From DAOMOD01 sp035444205 (lineage in GTDB: Bacteria > Pseudomonadota > Gammaproteobacteria > Xanthomonadales > BPKI01), in NCBI GenBank assembly GCA_035444205.1, contig DAOMOD010000068.1, forward strand, positions 1 to 19,670: a stretch of DNA of 19,670 bases, given 5' to 3'. The position numbers and the translations under genes are program-made. Numbering within the stretch: position 1 is the first letter of the stretch; each line of letters opens with the position of its first letter. Shown here piece after piece: positions 7,013-15,527 of this stretch. The notes under the pieces were generated by a model. The model searched no databases, was not told where the DNA came from, and worked only from the letters and a program-made list of their open reading frames with translations.

Positions 7013-8833
7013 TCAACGCGCTTCGGTGGTGGCGAACGCGCCTTCGAAACGGCCCTCCGCGAGTGCCGCGTCCAGACGGTCGGCCAGGCTCTCGACGACC
7101 TGTCGCTCTCCACCTTCTTCGGCCCAGAGCGTCAGTTTCGCTTCCTCGTCGCGGTGGATCAGGTGGATGACCACGCCTTCCACCCTGACGCGCGCAGCCC
7201 ATCCGCTGCCGGGTTCCAGGCGGACGCCCGCCATCTCCTCGACCAGGTAGTCGGCCAGCCGTTCGCGCAGTTCAGGCGTGGATGGCCGCAGATGGTACTC
7301 GCGGTAGCGGCCTTCGCCGCTGCGCTGGCCGCGACGCGGCAGCGGTTGCACCTCGGGTTTTTCGGCAACGCTGCAGGCCTGGTCGGCAGCGCACTGCCAT
7401 TCGAAGTGATGCTCGAACCAGTCACGGTCGGCGTCCGCCCGGTCGCCGCTGGGGACGCGGGCGTGGCGGAATGGCACTTCCTGCCTCTCTCCGCTGGCGA
7501 GGTCCACCTGTACCAGATGCAGACGTTCCGATTCTCGCCACATGCGCGCGAAGCGCGACTGGTCGGGTGCCAGTGACAGAGGCGGCAGACGGTCCAGCGA
7601 AGCCAGCGCGTCAGGGTCGTGTATCTGGCGGGCCGCCGGCACGCGCGTATCCAGCACCGATTGCGCCACGGCGAACAGGCCCGGGCGGGAAAAGACGTTC
7701 CTGTTCACGCGCCCGTCGCGCGTCGAGGCGGTCGAAGTGTCCTTCGTACCATCCAGCGAGAAGGCGACCAGATCCGAATTCAAGGAGCCCAGGGCATCCA
7801 CGCGGAGTTCGCCATCGGCCTCGCTGAGCAGAAACACGCGACCGCCGCTCCAGGGCGGATCAGCCTGCACCACCAGCGAAGGAGGTTCCGTGGGCAACAC
7901 CGCTACGGCGTGGAAATGATCCGGCAGGCTGCCTCCACCGGCCAATGGCACCTGCGCCGGAACAGCCACCGGTGTGCCGCGGTGGCGTACCTGGAAGTCG
8001 CCGTAGACCTGCATCCGCCTTGCGCCTGCCTGGGAAACCAACTCTGCGAACCCGGTCGCGACTGCGTCGACTGCGAACGGGCCCAGGGTCTCGGAGCGCA
8101 CGGGTTCGCTGCGGCGGAGAATGCGGAATCGATAGCGCAGCCCCTGCGGAAGCTCCGCTGCCGCGGGTGCGGCCCGCGGCAGCCACTCGCTCCAGCGGGT
8201 CTGCGCTTCGCCGGGAAACGCAGGTAACGGCACCAGGAACCCGTGCGTCTCGTCGCCGCCGGCGTCGAGCAACAGCAGGCGCCCGCCACGCGAGGTGAAT
8301 ATTTCCACCGCGGCCGGGACGATCAGTCGTCCGTCCTCGCTGTACGCATCGTCGGTCCAGACCGCACCGGCCTCGATGGCGCGAACGGTGCGCCCGGACA
8401 GCGAAGCCAGTTGAATGCGCCAGCCGGGGTCTGGCGAAGACAGCGGCAGCTGTGGTGCCTGCGCCAACGGCCAGGACAGCTCCACCTGCAACAGCAAGGC
8501 TTCTCCCCGGTAACGCGGTGGAACGTCCGCCAGCAACCGTGCCGTCACTCCGATCGCGGCGACGCACAGCACCGCCAGCAACGGCGCCATCCACAGTGCG
8601 CGGAGTCCACCACCGGGTTTCCGGGTGAGGAACAGACTGAGTCCGAAGCCCAGCACGAAGCCGACAACGAGCGCAAGCAGGATCATGAACACCACGAAAT
8701 AGCCGGCCTGACCCTCCATGCCGGGAATGCGGTACCAGTCCGCGGCCAGGTCGGCCAGAAAGCCGCCGGGCAGCGCGGCAGCGATTGCGGTCACGATGCC
8801 CGTGCCTGTGGCAGCAAGGAGTCTGGCCAGCAT
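7013..8833 (-). CDS. Membrane-anchored protein of unknown function with large periplasmic region
   Basis: I do not recognise this 606-residue protein. It begins with three hydrophobic segments, roughly residues 6-27, 44-69 and 79-101. Basic residues between the second and third (TRKPGGGLR) suggest a cytoplasmic loop, so the remaining 500 or so residues probably lie in the periplasm. That part is rich in short beta-like stretches (VRAIEAGAVWTDDAY, RLLLLDAGGDETHGF, SLVVQADPPWSGGRVFLLSE). It ends in an acidic, helical tail (LRERLADYLVEEMAG, ESLADRLDAALAEGRF). No catalytic motif is apparent. Start is ATG at 8833, with GGTGAG a few bases upstream. It is 143 bases downstream of the TPR protein gene and 186 bases upstream of the beta-lactamase, all leftward. 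Co-transcription is possible but not shown. Confidence 0.8.
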   Translation of the reverse strand: MLARLLAATGTGIVTAIAAALPGGFLADLAADWYRIPGMEGQAGYFVVFMILLALVVGFVLGFGLSLFLTRKPGGGLRALWMAPLLAVLCVAAIGVTARLLADVPPRYRGEALLLQVELSWPLAQAPQLPLSSPDPGWRIQLASLSGRTVRAIEAGAVWTDDAYSEDGRLIVPAAVEIFTSRGGRLLLLDAGGDETHGFLVPLPAFPGEAQTRWSEWLPRAAPAAAELPQGLRYRFRILRRSEPVRSETLGPFAVDAVATGFAELVSQAGARRMQVYGDFQVRHRGTPVAVPAQVPLAGGGSLPDHFHAVAVLPTEPPSLVVQADPPWSGGRVFLLSEADGELRVDALGSLNSDLVAFSLDGTKDTSTASTRDGRVNRNVFSRPGLFAVAQSVLDTRVPAARQIHDPDALASLDRLPPLSLAPDQSRFARMWRESERLHLVQVDLASGERQEVPFRHARVPSGDRADADRDWFEHHFEWQCAADQACSVAEKPEVQPLPRRGQRSGEGRYREYHLRPSTPELRERLADYLVEEMAGVRLEPGSGWAARVRVEGVVIHLIHRDEEAKLTLWAEEGGERQVVESLADRLDAALAEGRFEGAFATTEAR

Positions 8834-8976
8834 TTCTCACCACCAATCTGGAGCGCCGATGCGGCGGGGTCGCCAGGGGAAACGCAATCCGGCGGCAAAG
8901 CGGTCGCGGCAACCCGCTCGCAGGGCGGGATTTCCCGGCGGTCTGGCCTGGTCCTGTTTCGCGCTGGTTTGAGGCG

Positions 8977-10875
8977 CTATGGATCCAGGCCGAATCTACG
9001 GGCCACGGGTGCCGCGCGATCCCTCCGATCGGCAGCCCGGTACAGTTCCACCAGACGCTCGGCGATCCTGCGGACGGAGGCATGTTCCTCGCCATGGAGT
9101 TCGACGGCAAGGTCCAGGGCCTCATGGTAGGTCCGGGCCGCCCGTACCGTTTCGCCGGCAGCGGCCAGAAGTTCGGCCTCGATCGTGATCCCGGTGAGGT
9201 GCACTTGCGGGTCGGTCGGAGGCGCGTTCCCGCGAGTGAAGATGAGAAGGTGTTCAAGGTCGATGTTGAACTGCTGCATTACACCGTCGCGCATTCCGGC
9301 AACGTCGTTGGTGGCGACCGCTTCAGGTAGTTCCGGTGGATGGTCGAGACCGGCAAGACGGGCCAGCGCGGACAGCTCCTGCAGACCGTGCGCCGTTCGC
9401 GCAGCTTCAAGCCCAAGCACTTCCGCGCGTAGCGCGACCATTTCCCGCCAGCGCTCGGCGATCGCAGCCAGGTCGCCCCGGCGCAAGGCGATCTCGACCC
9501 GCTGAAGCCGTGACTGCAGGTAGTTGAGGTCGGTGAAGCGCCGGTCGCCGGGTGTCGCCGTCACCGCGGCGGTGAAGTGCTCGTCGGCTTCGTCGAGCTT
9601 GCCCTGCCGCAGCAGGTTGATCGCCAGGTGGCGGTGGGACCTTGCAGTCATCCAGGCGCTGTCGCCGTAGATCGGGCGGTAGATCGAAAGGGTGCGGCGC
9701 CGGAGTGGCTCGGCCTCCCCGAAACGCCCGTCGCTTTCCAGAATGTCCGCGAGCAAGGAAGCGGTGGCGGCCACATCGTACTTGCTGAAGGCCTCGTGCG
9801 GTTCCGTACGCTCGACAATGGACAGCGCGTTTCGAAACAGGGCCTCGGCAGGCGCCGTGCGGCCGGCATCGAACTCCACCTCCCCTGCGTAGCGAAGGAA
9901 CTTCACCAGTCGGGGGTCGTCGCTTTCAAGCACGCCCTGTGCCAGGCCATGGGCCTCGGTGTGGAGAACGGCGCTCTCCTCCAAACGTCTTGCCCGATCG
10001 GCGATGCGGGCGATCCCATGAAGCGCTTCCGCTCTGGCCAGACCTTCGCCCTCGCGCCCGGCGCGATCGGCCTCGGTTCGCAGCGCCCGTTCCGCACTGG
10101 CATCGTCGTTGCGCGAATCGAAAGCCTCGATGTAGTGGCGCAGGATGGCGGACTCCAATGAGGTGGGGTAACCCGGCGCATAGCGGGCTATGGTGTCCAG
10201 CATTTCGCCGTGGGTTCGCTGCATCGCCTCGGTCTCGCCGCGAACCTGGTGCAGGCGGGCCAGGAAGTCCTGGGCCGCGACAATGTCCGCCCAGCGTGGC
10301 GCCTGCGGACCATCCAAGCCTTGCTCGGCGGCCCGGATGGCACGCTCCCTGCTCAACTGGAAGTGACGTTCCGCCTCAGCGTAGCGCCCGGTCTGCATGT
10401 ACACGGTGCCAAGCAGGTTGAGGCTTTCCTCGTGCATCGCATCCAGCGGATCGAGCATGCGTTCGCGGATGGCCATTCCCTCCAGGAGCAGCGGCTCGGC
10501 ATCGGACCATGCACCCGCCAGCATGTGGATCTCGGCCAGCAACGTCAGGCTCTGTGCCGTACGGGCGTCCTCTCCGAACAACGCACGCGCGATTGTCACA
10601 GCCTTTTCGGCGGTTTCCTGGGCGGCCGCTATCTGCTGGGACGACGCCAGCCGGATGACTTCCTCATCCAGCATCGCCCATTGCGCCTCGTCGGCAGCGG
10701 CAACAGGAGGGGGGTGAGAAAGGACGGCGAGTGCCAGGAAAAGAAGCAGCACGCGCACGCTGGGCAGAAATCGATGCTCCGGCGGTGGCGCTTCCCGCAA
10801 CGGTACAGGCTGCATGGTTCGGGTCAATGCAGACGCGCGCTCTTTCGCAGGCTTGCCGGGGCGGATCGGGTGCAT
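8977..10875 (-). CDS. Secreted or periplasmic tetratricopeptide-repeat protein
   Basis: About 632 residues with many TPR-like helical pairs, for example LLAEIHMLAGAWSDAEPLLLEGM, LNLLGTVYMQTGRYAEAERHF, ASLLADILESDGRFGEAEPL, LAINLLRQGKLDEADEHF and AELLAAAGETVRAARTYHEAL. TPR arrays bind other proteins; no enzyme domain is fused. A signal peptide is visible: an Arg-containing segment, then VLLLFLALAVL, then SHPPPVAAA before the mature DEAQW. The start is uncertain. ATG at 10875 has a weak GGA nine bases upstream and gives a long n-region. ATG at 10815 gives a shorter, more normal signal peptide but no Shine-Dalgarno. The open frame extends to 11073. The TPR units with long helices and AEPLL/AERHF cores resemble TPR_10/TPR_12 (kinesin-light-chain-like) repeats. 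Its partner is unknown; the membrane protein downstream is the obvious candidate. Confidence 0.82.
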   Translation of the reverse strand: MHPIRPGKPAKERASALTRTMQPVPLREAPPPEHRFLPSVRVLLLFLALAVLSHPPPVAAADEAQWAMLDEEVIRLASSQQIAAAQETAEKAVTIARALFGEDARTAQSLTLLAEIHMLAGAWSDAEPLLLEGMAIRERMLDPLDAMHEESLNLLGTVYMQTGRYAEAERHFQLSRERAIRAAEQGLDGPQAPRWADIVAAQDFLARLHQVRGETEAMQRTHGEMLDTIARYAPGYPTSLESAILRHYIEAFDSRNDDASAERALRTEADRAGREGEGLARAEALHGIARIADRARRLEESAVLHTEAHGLAQGVLESDDPRLVKFLRYAGEVEFDAGRTAPAEALFRNALSIVERTEPHEAFSKYDVAATASLLADILESDGRFGEAEPLRRRTLSIYRPIYGDSAWMTARSHRHLAINLLRQGKLDEADEHFTAAVTATPGDRRFTDLNYLQSRLQRVEIALRRGDLAAIAERWREMVALRAEVLGLEAARTAHGLQELSALARLAGLDHPPELPEAVATNDVAGMRDGVMQQFNIDLEHLLIFTRGNAPPTDPQVHLTGITIEAELLAAAGETVRAARTYHEALDLAVELHGEEHASVRRIAERLVELYRAADRRDRAAPVARRFGLDP

Positions 10876-11145
10876 GGTGTCGATTCCAGGTTTGCCATGG
10901 GATTCTCGGCAGAATCTATCGTAATGATGCGGAAAGGGCGGCCATCCGAAGCAGGGCGGAAGCTTGCGAGTCCTGAAGGCGCAGCGGCGCCGGTTCGCGA
11001 GGCCGGGGCCGTGGCCCGCGCGCCCGGTTGCCAAGCTGGTCGTACCGCCTGTAAGCTGTTTACTACCGTTCATGGTTATTTTCGGTGCAGGTCAGCGGGC
11101 TTTCCAACTCTGCCCGTCACGCCAGGCGCCATGGGGGAAGGTCGA
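10876..11145. other. Divergent intergenic region
   Basis: About 270 bases between the leftward TPR gene and the rightward Hint-like gene. Rightward and leftward promoters are both expected here, but I find no convincing sigma-70 pair. TTGCCA at 11028-11033 has no good -10 partner. No repeat or RNA gene is seen. Confidence 0.4.
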
Positions 11146-11475
11146 GTGAGCATTCCAGTGCGGGTGGGGGTCGCGGTGGCATTGAGTCTGGCCGCAGTAT
11201 CGGCGCATGCCGGCGGGCAGGGCTATGGCCGCTGCATCGAGGGCTTTTCGGATGACACGCGCGTCCAGACCGAGACGAGCGGCGAGAAGACGATCGGCGA
11301 GGTGCGTCTGAACGATCGCGTCTGGTCGTTCAACCAGATCATCGGCAAGCCGGGCTGGAGCAGGGTGGAGCGCCGGACCGAAGGCCCGCGTCACTACAGA
11401 TTGTTCGTCGATTTCGTCGACCCTGATACCGATCTGACCTCCAAGGCCTGCTGGCTTATTCAGCGCGCCGGCTGA
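11146..11475 (+). CDS. Small exported protein resembling the start of a Hint (intein/hedgehog) domain
   Basis: A 109-residue protein. The GTG at 11146 is preferred: GGGGGAAGG (11133-11141) sits just upstream as a Shine-Dalgarno, and the resulting N-terminus is a clean Sec signal (SIPVRVGVAVALSLAAVSAHA, cleavage after about residue 22). The ATG at 11131 in the same frame overlaps that Shine-Dalgarno. The mature part has C30 followed by SDDTRVQT, then GEKTIGEVRLNDRVWSFN and WSRVERRTEGPRHYRLFVDF. This resembles the first half of a Hint domain: Cys, then T-x-V-x-T, a G-x-x-x-I-x-x-x-x-x-G/N-D-x-V segment, then strand pairs. It lacks the later His and terminal Asn of splicing inteins, so self-splicing is not expected. 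The Hint resemblance is an inference by eye. It could equally be an unrelated small periplasmic protein. Confidence 0.7.
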   Translation: MSIPVRVGVAVALSLAAVSAHAGGQGYGRCIEGFSDDTRVQTETSGEKTIGEVRLNDRVWSFNQIIGKPGWSRVERRTEGPRHYRLFVDFVDPDTDLTSKACWLIQRAG

Positions 11476-11763
11476 GCGTCGTCTTTTCGCGGAAGGCGAT
11501 TGGCACCTGAGTCTTGCGCTGGACTCGGCGGTTCCGTCGAGCGGAAGATCCGTGCCCAGCCCATCAGGAGTCTGACGACTCATTCTTGATCACCGCTTGT
11601 GCGCAGCGTAGCGGGGTCGCGCGCTGCGCGAGCTTTCATCCACGTTCGGTTGGGTCCGTCTCTCCGGGCTGATCCGCGGTATTGACAGACCATCTGCACG
11701 GTGGTAAACGCGCCCTTGGGAGGTGCGCCAAGTTGCCCATTCCGGGCTCCAACGGCGCGAGGG
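11476..11763. other. Intergenic region with one hairpin
   Basis: About 290 bases with no supported gene. GCGCAGCG (11601-11608) and CGCTGCGC (11622-11629) form an 8-bp stem with a 13-base loop, possibly ending the upstream transcript. Open frames on the opposite strand here are antisense to the hydrolase gene and have no family features. Confidence 0.4.
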
Positions 11764-13008
11764 ATGAACGGAAGGAATGGTTCGGGAACGGACGGGGGTG
11801 CCGGAAGTCGTCGCGGATGGGATCCAGACGATGCGACGGGTGCCTGTGCCCGCAAAGCGCCGGCCAATTCGTCTGATTCCGCAGCAGCGGAATCCCGACG
11901 CCCATGCCCGATCGATGCGCGGCGCAGGCTGCTGGGCATGGCCGCGTCCACCCTTGTGCTGACCGCTTCCGCAGGCTTGGCAGGCTGCGAAAGGCTTCTG
12001 CGCGCGCTGGCAGCGTCGTGCCCGGAAGATCCGGACGAATCGGGCGGCGTGAACTGGATGCCGGACGTACTGCACCCGGTGTTCTACGGCTATCACGATG
12101 TCGGCGCCGCCGACGGCGCGCCGGGTCCCGTTCGCGTCTGGTACCCGACCTACGAGGGCTTCACCGACGGCCCGCCGATTCTCAAGTTGTGCCTTGTGCG
12201 CTGGCCGCTGGTGTTGTTCCTGCATGGCCAACCACCGTGCCCCGACGCCAACTACTACCGGCGCTGGAACACGCTGCCGGCGGTCCTTGCGCGCTGCGGC
12301 TACGTGGTCGCAGTTCCCCAGCACGCAGCCCAGCTTCCATCCGAAGCGGGATCGCCCGACGAGCGATACGCGTTGAGTGTGGTCGACTGGATGCGCAGCG
12401 GATGGGCTGAACGCAGGTGGCTCGACGCGCGCGCCTCGTCCACCGCGGTGGCAGGACATTCCTACGGCGCGCTGCTGGCTGCGCGGGTGGCGCAGGCGCG
12501 GCGAAGCATGTCCGCCTATGTCGGACTCAGCGGTCCCTGGACCGACCTCGGCAACCCGATTCCGCTGCTGCAGGGAATTGGCGCGCCGTCGTTCTTCATG
12601 TGGGCGGAAGGAAACCCGATCACCGCCGCCCTGGAGAGTATGGATGGTGGCGGCATGTGGGGCCAGGTGCCCGCGCCCAAACATGCGGCGGTGCTTCCCG
12701 GTGAGCACTTCGACTATCTGCGTCCCTGGTCGGGATGCAGCTTTCCACGTGGCGACTGCACGCTGGTCGAAGCCGTCGCCGCCGAACTGACCGCCCTGTT
12801 CCTGGCACGTCGCCTACCCGTAGGCACATCCGCGCCGCCGATTCCGGTGTCACTGGCGGTGCCCGACGTACCACGGACGACGCAGCAGCAATTCTTCGCC
12901 GGTGGCCACTTGAACGGACTTCATCAGATCGCAACGCGCAGCGGCTGCCGCGTGCGACTGCGCTGGCTCGAGGGCGCGGTCAGCGGCACGCGTCAGCTCG
13001 GGCTCTGA
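11764..13008 (+). CDS. Exported alpha/beta hydrolase (PAF-acetylhydrolase/dienelactone-hydrolase-like)
   Basis: Probable esterase or lipase-like enzyme. The nucleophile elbow GHSYG places the catalytic Ser at residue 233 counted from 11764. LVLFLHGQPPCPDANYY is the oxyanion-hole HG segment, and GEHFDYL is a likely catalytic-His loop. Two upstream signatures, VRVWYPTYEG and RCGYVVAVPQHAAQ, are typical of PAF-acetylhydrolase-like and chlorophyllase-like hydrolases. The leader DARRRLLGMAASTLVLTASAGLAGC combines an RRR (Tat-like) motif with a lipobox LAGC, suggesting an exported lipoprotein. The start is unclear. ATG at 11764 keeps the RRR but gives a 50-residue, low-complexity n-region with atypical third-position base use. 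ATG at 11938 has a weak AGG upstream but loses the arginines. Substrate unknown. No operon partner is evident; the next gene begins about 200 bases downstream. Confidence 0.82.
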   Translation: MNGRNGSGTDGGAGSRRGWDPDDATGACARKAPANSSDSAAAESRRPCPIDARRRLLGMAASTLVLTASAGLAGCERLLRALAASCPEDPDESGGVNWMPDVLHPVFYGYHDVGAADGAPGPVRVWYPTYEGFTDGPPILKLCLVRWPLVLFLHGQPPCPDANYYRRWNTLPAVLARCGYVVAVPQHAAQLPSEAGSPDERYALSVVDWMRSGWAERRWLDARASSTAVAGHSYGALLAARVAQARRSMSAYVGLSGPWTDLGNPIPLLQGIGAPSFFMWAEGNPITAALESMDGGGMWGQVPAPKHAAVLPGEHFDYLRPWSGCSFPRGDCTLVEAVAAELTALFLARRLPVGTSAPPIPVSLAVPDVPRTTQQQFFAGGHLNGLHQIATRSGCRVRLRWLEGAVSGTRQLGL

Positions 13009-13033
13009 TGCCGCTCGAAAACGGGCAGCCGCA

Positions 13034-13063
13034 TTGCATAACAGGAAGTGAACTCAGTATCGA
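13034..13063 (+). promoter_or_regulatory. Weak candidate promoter ahead of the DUF6345-like gene
   Basis: TTGCAT (13034-13039) and TATCGA (13058-13063) are separated by 18 bases in the intergenic region before the gene at 13215. Each matches its sigma-70 consensus at only about half the positions, so this is a suggestion only. Confidence 0.2.
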
Positions 13064-13214
13064 ACACATCCATGCATGTCCTGGCAAACAAGGCCCGGCA
13101 GGTGAATCCGATGTCGGGCCGCCCTGCGTCCGATCGGCCGCGACGGCGCAGGCGCAGCAAGGGTCCGGCATCGCCGGGTTTGGATTCATGGGAAGCAGAA
13201 GGAGCAATACCGAA

Positions 13215-14129
13215 ATGAGAGCGCGAGTGAGAAATGCCGCACTGGCGGCAATCATGGGTGGACTGGTGGCGCTGGTGTCGCCACACCAGGCGTCGGCGTT
13301 GTACGTCGGCATGTATGCGATCGGTGACTACACCAACACCTGCGGCGGAAACGATATTTCATCCTGGCCAGGCATGGCGCAGGCGTGGTGGAACGAGATG
13401 GGATCGCGCGGGCACTACCGGGGGCCCTCGACCAGCCAGTATCGCTATGTTGATGGCAACATGATTCTCCGTCGGTTCTGCGATCCCAGCTTCAACAGCG
13501 ATTGCCGCGACTACCAGTCCACATCCCCGGCGGGCATGGACTGGATGGACGCTGCGATTCTGGCGACCCACGGCTGGGACAATGGCGACCACTGGGGTGG
13601 ACTGATGCGCTGGTCCTGGAACGGTTCCTGCTCGATCACCGCAGGCGGAAGTTCCAACCAGGTCCGCTGGGGCGATGCCTGGCTCAAGTTCGCTCACATC
13701 TCCTCCTGCTTCAGCGCGGACAAGGACAACCTCGATGGGATCCGCTTCGCCATGGCCAAGGCCGGAGCGACGCGGCGCATGCATCAGTGGGACGGCTTTC
13801 ACGGAATCATGTGGATCGGCTCGGGTTACAACAGCGACTACCGGAAAACCGCGTCGCACGGTCACAGTTCGAGCATCGCCCATGCCTGGGTTACCAACCA
13901 CTACAAGAAGGGGAGCCAGGACTGCGCCTGGTACGACCCCTTCAACTGGTTCGGTACCTGTCGCGACCAGTGTCCGACTGCCTACTCCATCGGCACGTCC
14001 TCGTCGGATGCCCTGTCTCGGCTGAACAACGAACGCTACAACAACGTGCTGAGCAATCCGGGAGGAAACAACTGGTACGCATACATGTACTACGCGGGGT
14101 GCCACCCCGTGGGCGAGTCGGCGTGGTGA
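13215..14129 (+). CDS. Secreted DUF6345-like protein, possible clan-CD peptidase fold
   Basis: A 304-residue exported protein. ATG at 13215 has GGAG ten bases upstream (13201-13204) and starts a clear Sec signal (MRARVRNAALAAIMGGLVAL, cleavage after HQASA). The mature protein opens LYVGMYAIGDYTNTCGG. It then has a hydrophobic strand ending in His-Gly (AAILATHGWDNGDHWGG, H119) and a second strand ending in Cys (LKFAHISSCFSADKDNL, C165), followed by QWDGFHGIMWIGSGY. This order resembles proteins annotated DUF6345. Strand-HG and strand-xSC are also the layout of caspase/gingipain (clan CD) peptidases, so H119 and C165 may be a catalytic dyad; that is inference. It is rich in Trp, Cys and Gly, consistent with a disulfide-bonded extracellular protein. 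The lipoprotein gene begins 31 bases downstream, so the two are probably one operon. Confidence 0.8.
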   Translation: MRARVRNAALAAIMGGLVALVSPHQASALYVGMYAIGDYTNTCGGNDISSWPGMAQAWWNEMGSRGHYRGPSTSQYRYVDGNMILRRFCDPSFNSDCRDYQSTSPAGMDWMDAAILATHGWDNGDHWGGLMRWSWNGSCSITAGGSSNQVRWGDAWLKFAHISSCFSADKDNLDGIRFAMAKAGATRRMHQWDGFHGIMWIGSGYNSDYRKTASHGHSSSIAHAWVTNHYKKGSQDCAWYDPFNWFGTCRDQCPTAYSIGTSSSDALSRLNNERYNNVLSNPGGNNWYAYMYYAGCHPVGESAW

Positions 14130-14160
14130 CTGGCAACGAACCATCCCAAGGAGCAAGCAC

Positions 14161-15285
14161 ATGAAAACGAATCGAACGCCATTGCGTTTCGCAGCAATGC
14201 TTGGTGCGCTTGTGGTTGGCGCCTGTGCGCCACAGACTCGCACGCCGACCACTTCGCCCGAAGCGGTCGAGCCCGACCGTGGCCGCCTGGAACGGCTGGT
14301 CGAGCGCGGACTTCCGCCCGTCATCGGCGCCGACAACAGTGTCCTGGTGGAATCCATGCTCAAGGCCAGGATGGGTGAGCCGCTCAGCCGCAGATTCCAC
14401 CTCGACGCCGCAGTCGACAGATCTCTGTCCGCAGGCGCAAGCAGCTACTCGAAGGACTGCGATGCGTACCGCAGCAAGGATCGCCAGGTGCAGAGTGGCA
14501 ACTGCGTGGTCGAAAGCGGGGAGGAGATGGGTCTGGGTGCGTACGCGCGACTCGAGATCGAACGCAATCTCGCGTCCGGCAACATCGTCTTCATCTCCAG
14601 GCCAGCGGTTCGCGACCTTCACCCCGATGAGCTGAAGCCGGTTCGCATGAGCGATGGCGAGGTCCTGGAGAAAGCACGCGCTTTCCTGGACGGTGCCTTC
14701 GGCGTCGACCTGAGGGAGGTTCCGATGCCACCACAAGACGCCCGTACCCTGCCGGTAAGCAGTCTGAACATCGGAATCGGAAACGATGCTCGCATCGACG
14801 CCGTTCCGCCGATCACCGTGCAGAAGGTCGCGCACCTGCGGCGTGGCTTCGCGGTCGATGGCATCGTCGATCGCGCCAGCGGTCGTTCGCTGCCCTACCT
14901 GCCGGGGCCGGGCCGAGCCGTTGTTGCGATGGATGCGCAGGGTGTGGTGCATGCAGCGCTCGCGGACTGGCAGGAGCTGCGTGTCGACCCGCGCATGAGC
15001 GGACGCGACGCCAAGTCGCGCAACGAGCTGGTGACTGAGATCGCGGAGGATCTGGCCAGCGAGCAATGGACCGATCTGCACAGCATTTCGGTCACCCTGG
15101 TCATCGCCTCGGACTGGCGCGATACGCATGGATTTGTGCTCCCTTCCGTGGAAGTGCATGTGCTTCCGGTGCCGCGTGACCTGTCCCAGGCCGAGCAGCG
15201 CGCACTGGCGGGCAAGGGCACGGCGGGACTCGTCCGCCAGTACGCCCTTGTGCATCGCCGCCAGGAACACCTGGACAAGCGATGA
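14161..15285 (+). CDS. Lipoprotein of unknown function, downstream partner of the DUF6345-like gene
   Basis: A 374-residue protein with a lipoprotein signal: MKTNRTPLRFAAMLGALVVG, then lipobox VVGAC with the lipidated Cys at residue 22. The position after Cys is Ala, not Asp, so outer-membrane sorting is likely by the usual rule. The Shine-Dalgarno AAGGAG lies seven bases before ATG 14161. I recognise no family in the body. It contains a propeptide-like helical segment (MSDGEVLEKARAFLDGAFGVDL), a possible Cys pair (KDCDAYRSKD and SGNCVVES), and late strands (SISVTLVIASDWRDTHGFVLPSVEVHVLPVP). Being 31 bases after the secreted DUF6345-like protein on the same strand, it may be that protein's membrane-anchored inhibitor, receptor or chaperone, but nothing in the sequence shows which. 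A hairpin at 15304-15333 probably ends the transcript. Confidence 0.78.
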   Translation: MKTNRTPLRFAAMLGALVVGACAPQTRTPTTSPEAVEPDRGRLERLVERGLPPVIGADNSVLVESMLKARMGEPLSRRFHLDAAVDRSLSAGASSYSKDCDAYRSKDRQVQSGNCVVESGEEMGLGAYARLEIERNLASGNIVFISRPAVRDLHPDELKPVRMSDGEVLEKARAFLDGAFGVDLREVPMPPQDARTLPVSSLNIGIGNDARIDAVPPITVQKVAHLRRGFAVDGIVDRASGRSLPYLPGPGRAVVAMDAQGVVHAALADWQELRVDPRMSGRDAKSRNELVTEIAEDLASEQWTDLHSISVTLVIASDWRDTHGFVLPSVEVHVLPVPRDLSQAEQRALAGKGTAGLVRQYALVHRRQEHLDKR

Positions 15286-15303
15286 CGACGCAGTGAGCGA
15301 GAC

Positions 15304-15333
15304 GGGCGGGCATACCGCAGGGTATGTCCGCCC
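15304..15333 (+). terminator. Hairpin terminating the DUF6345-lipoprotein unit
   Basis: GGGCGGGCATACC (15304-15316) and GGTATGTCCGCCC (15321-15333) pair over 13 bp with one G-U and a 4-base loop, starting 19 bases after the lipoprotein stop codon. There is no following U-tract, but strength and position suit a terminator in GC-rich DNA. Confidence 0.6.
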
Positions 15334-15527
15334 GCAGGGTCGCGTGGCCAGCACCCTTCAGGCCTCAGGGCCGCCCGCCAACGACCAGCGCGACAGGCCT
15401 GGCCTTGACCTGGAAGCGGCTCTGGACCGTCCGAACGCGATCTTGCGTTCTCCCTTGCAAGGACCCGGCGAACGGCACCGGCTTGCTCGCCGAGCCCTGT
15501 CGCCCCTTGCTGATGTGGAGCACCACC

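Noticed and set aside
7860..9257. 465-codon minus-strand frame
   Set aside because: It overlaps the membrane protein and TPR genes in another frame, with Arg/Pro-rich low-complexity translation and no recognisable domain.
11590..12708. 372-codon minus-strand frame opposite the hydrolase
   Set aside because: It is antisense to a gene with a clear GHSYG elbow. Its translation is rich in Arg, His and Gly and matches nothing known to me.
13359..15354. Two long minus-strand frames (334 and 470 codons) opposite the DUF6345-like and lipoprotein genes
   Set aside because: The sense-strand genes have signal peptides, Shine-Dalgarno sequences and tight spacing. The antisense frames have none.
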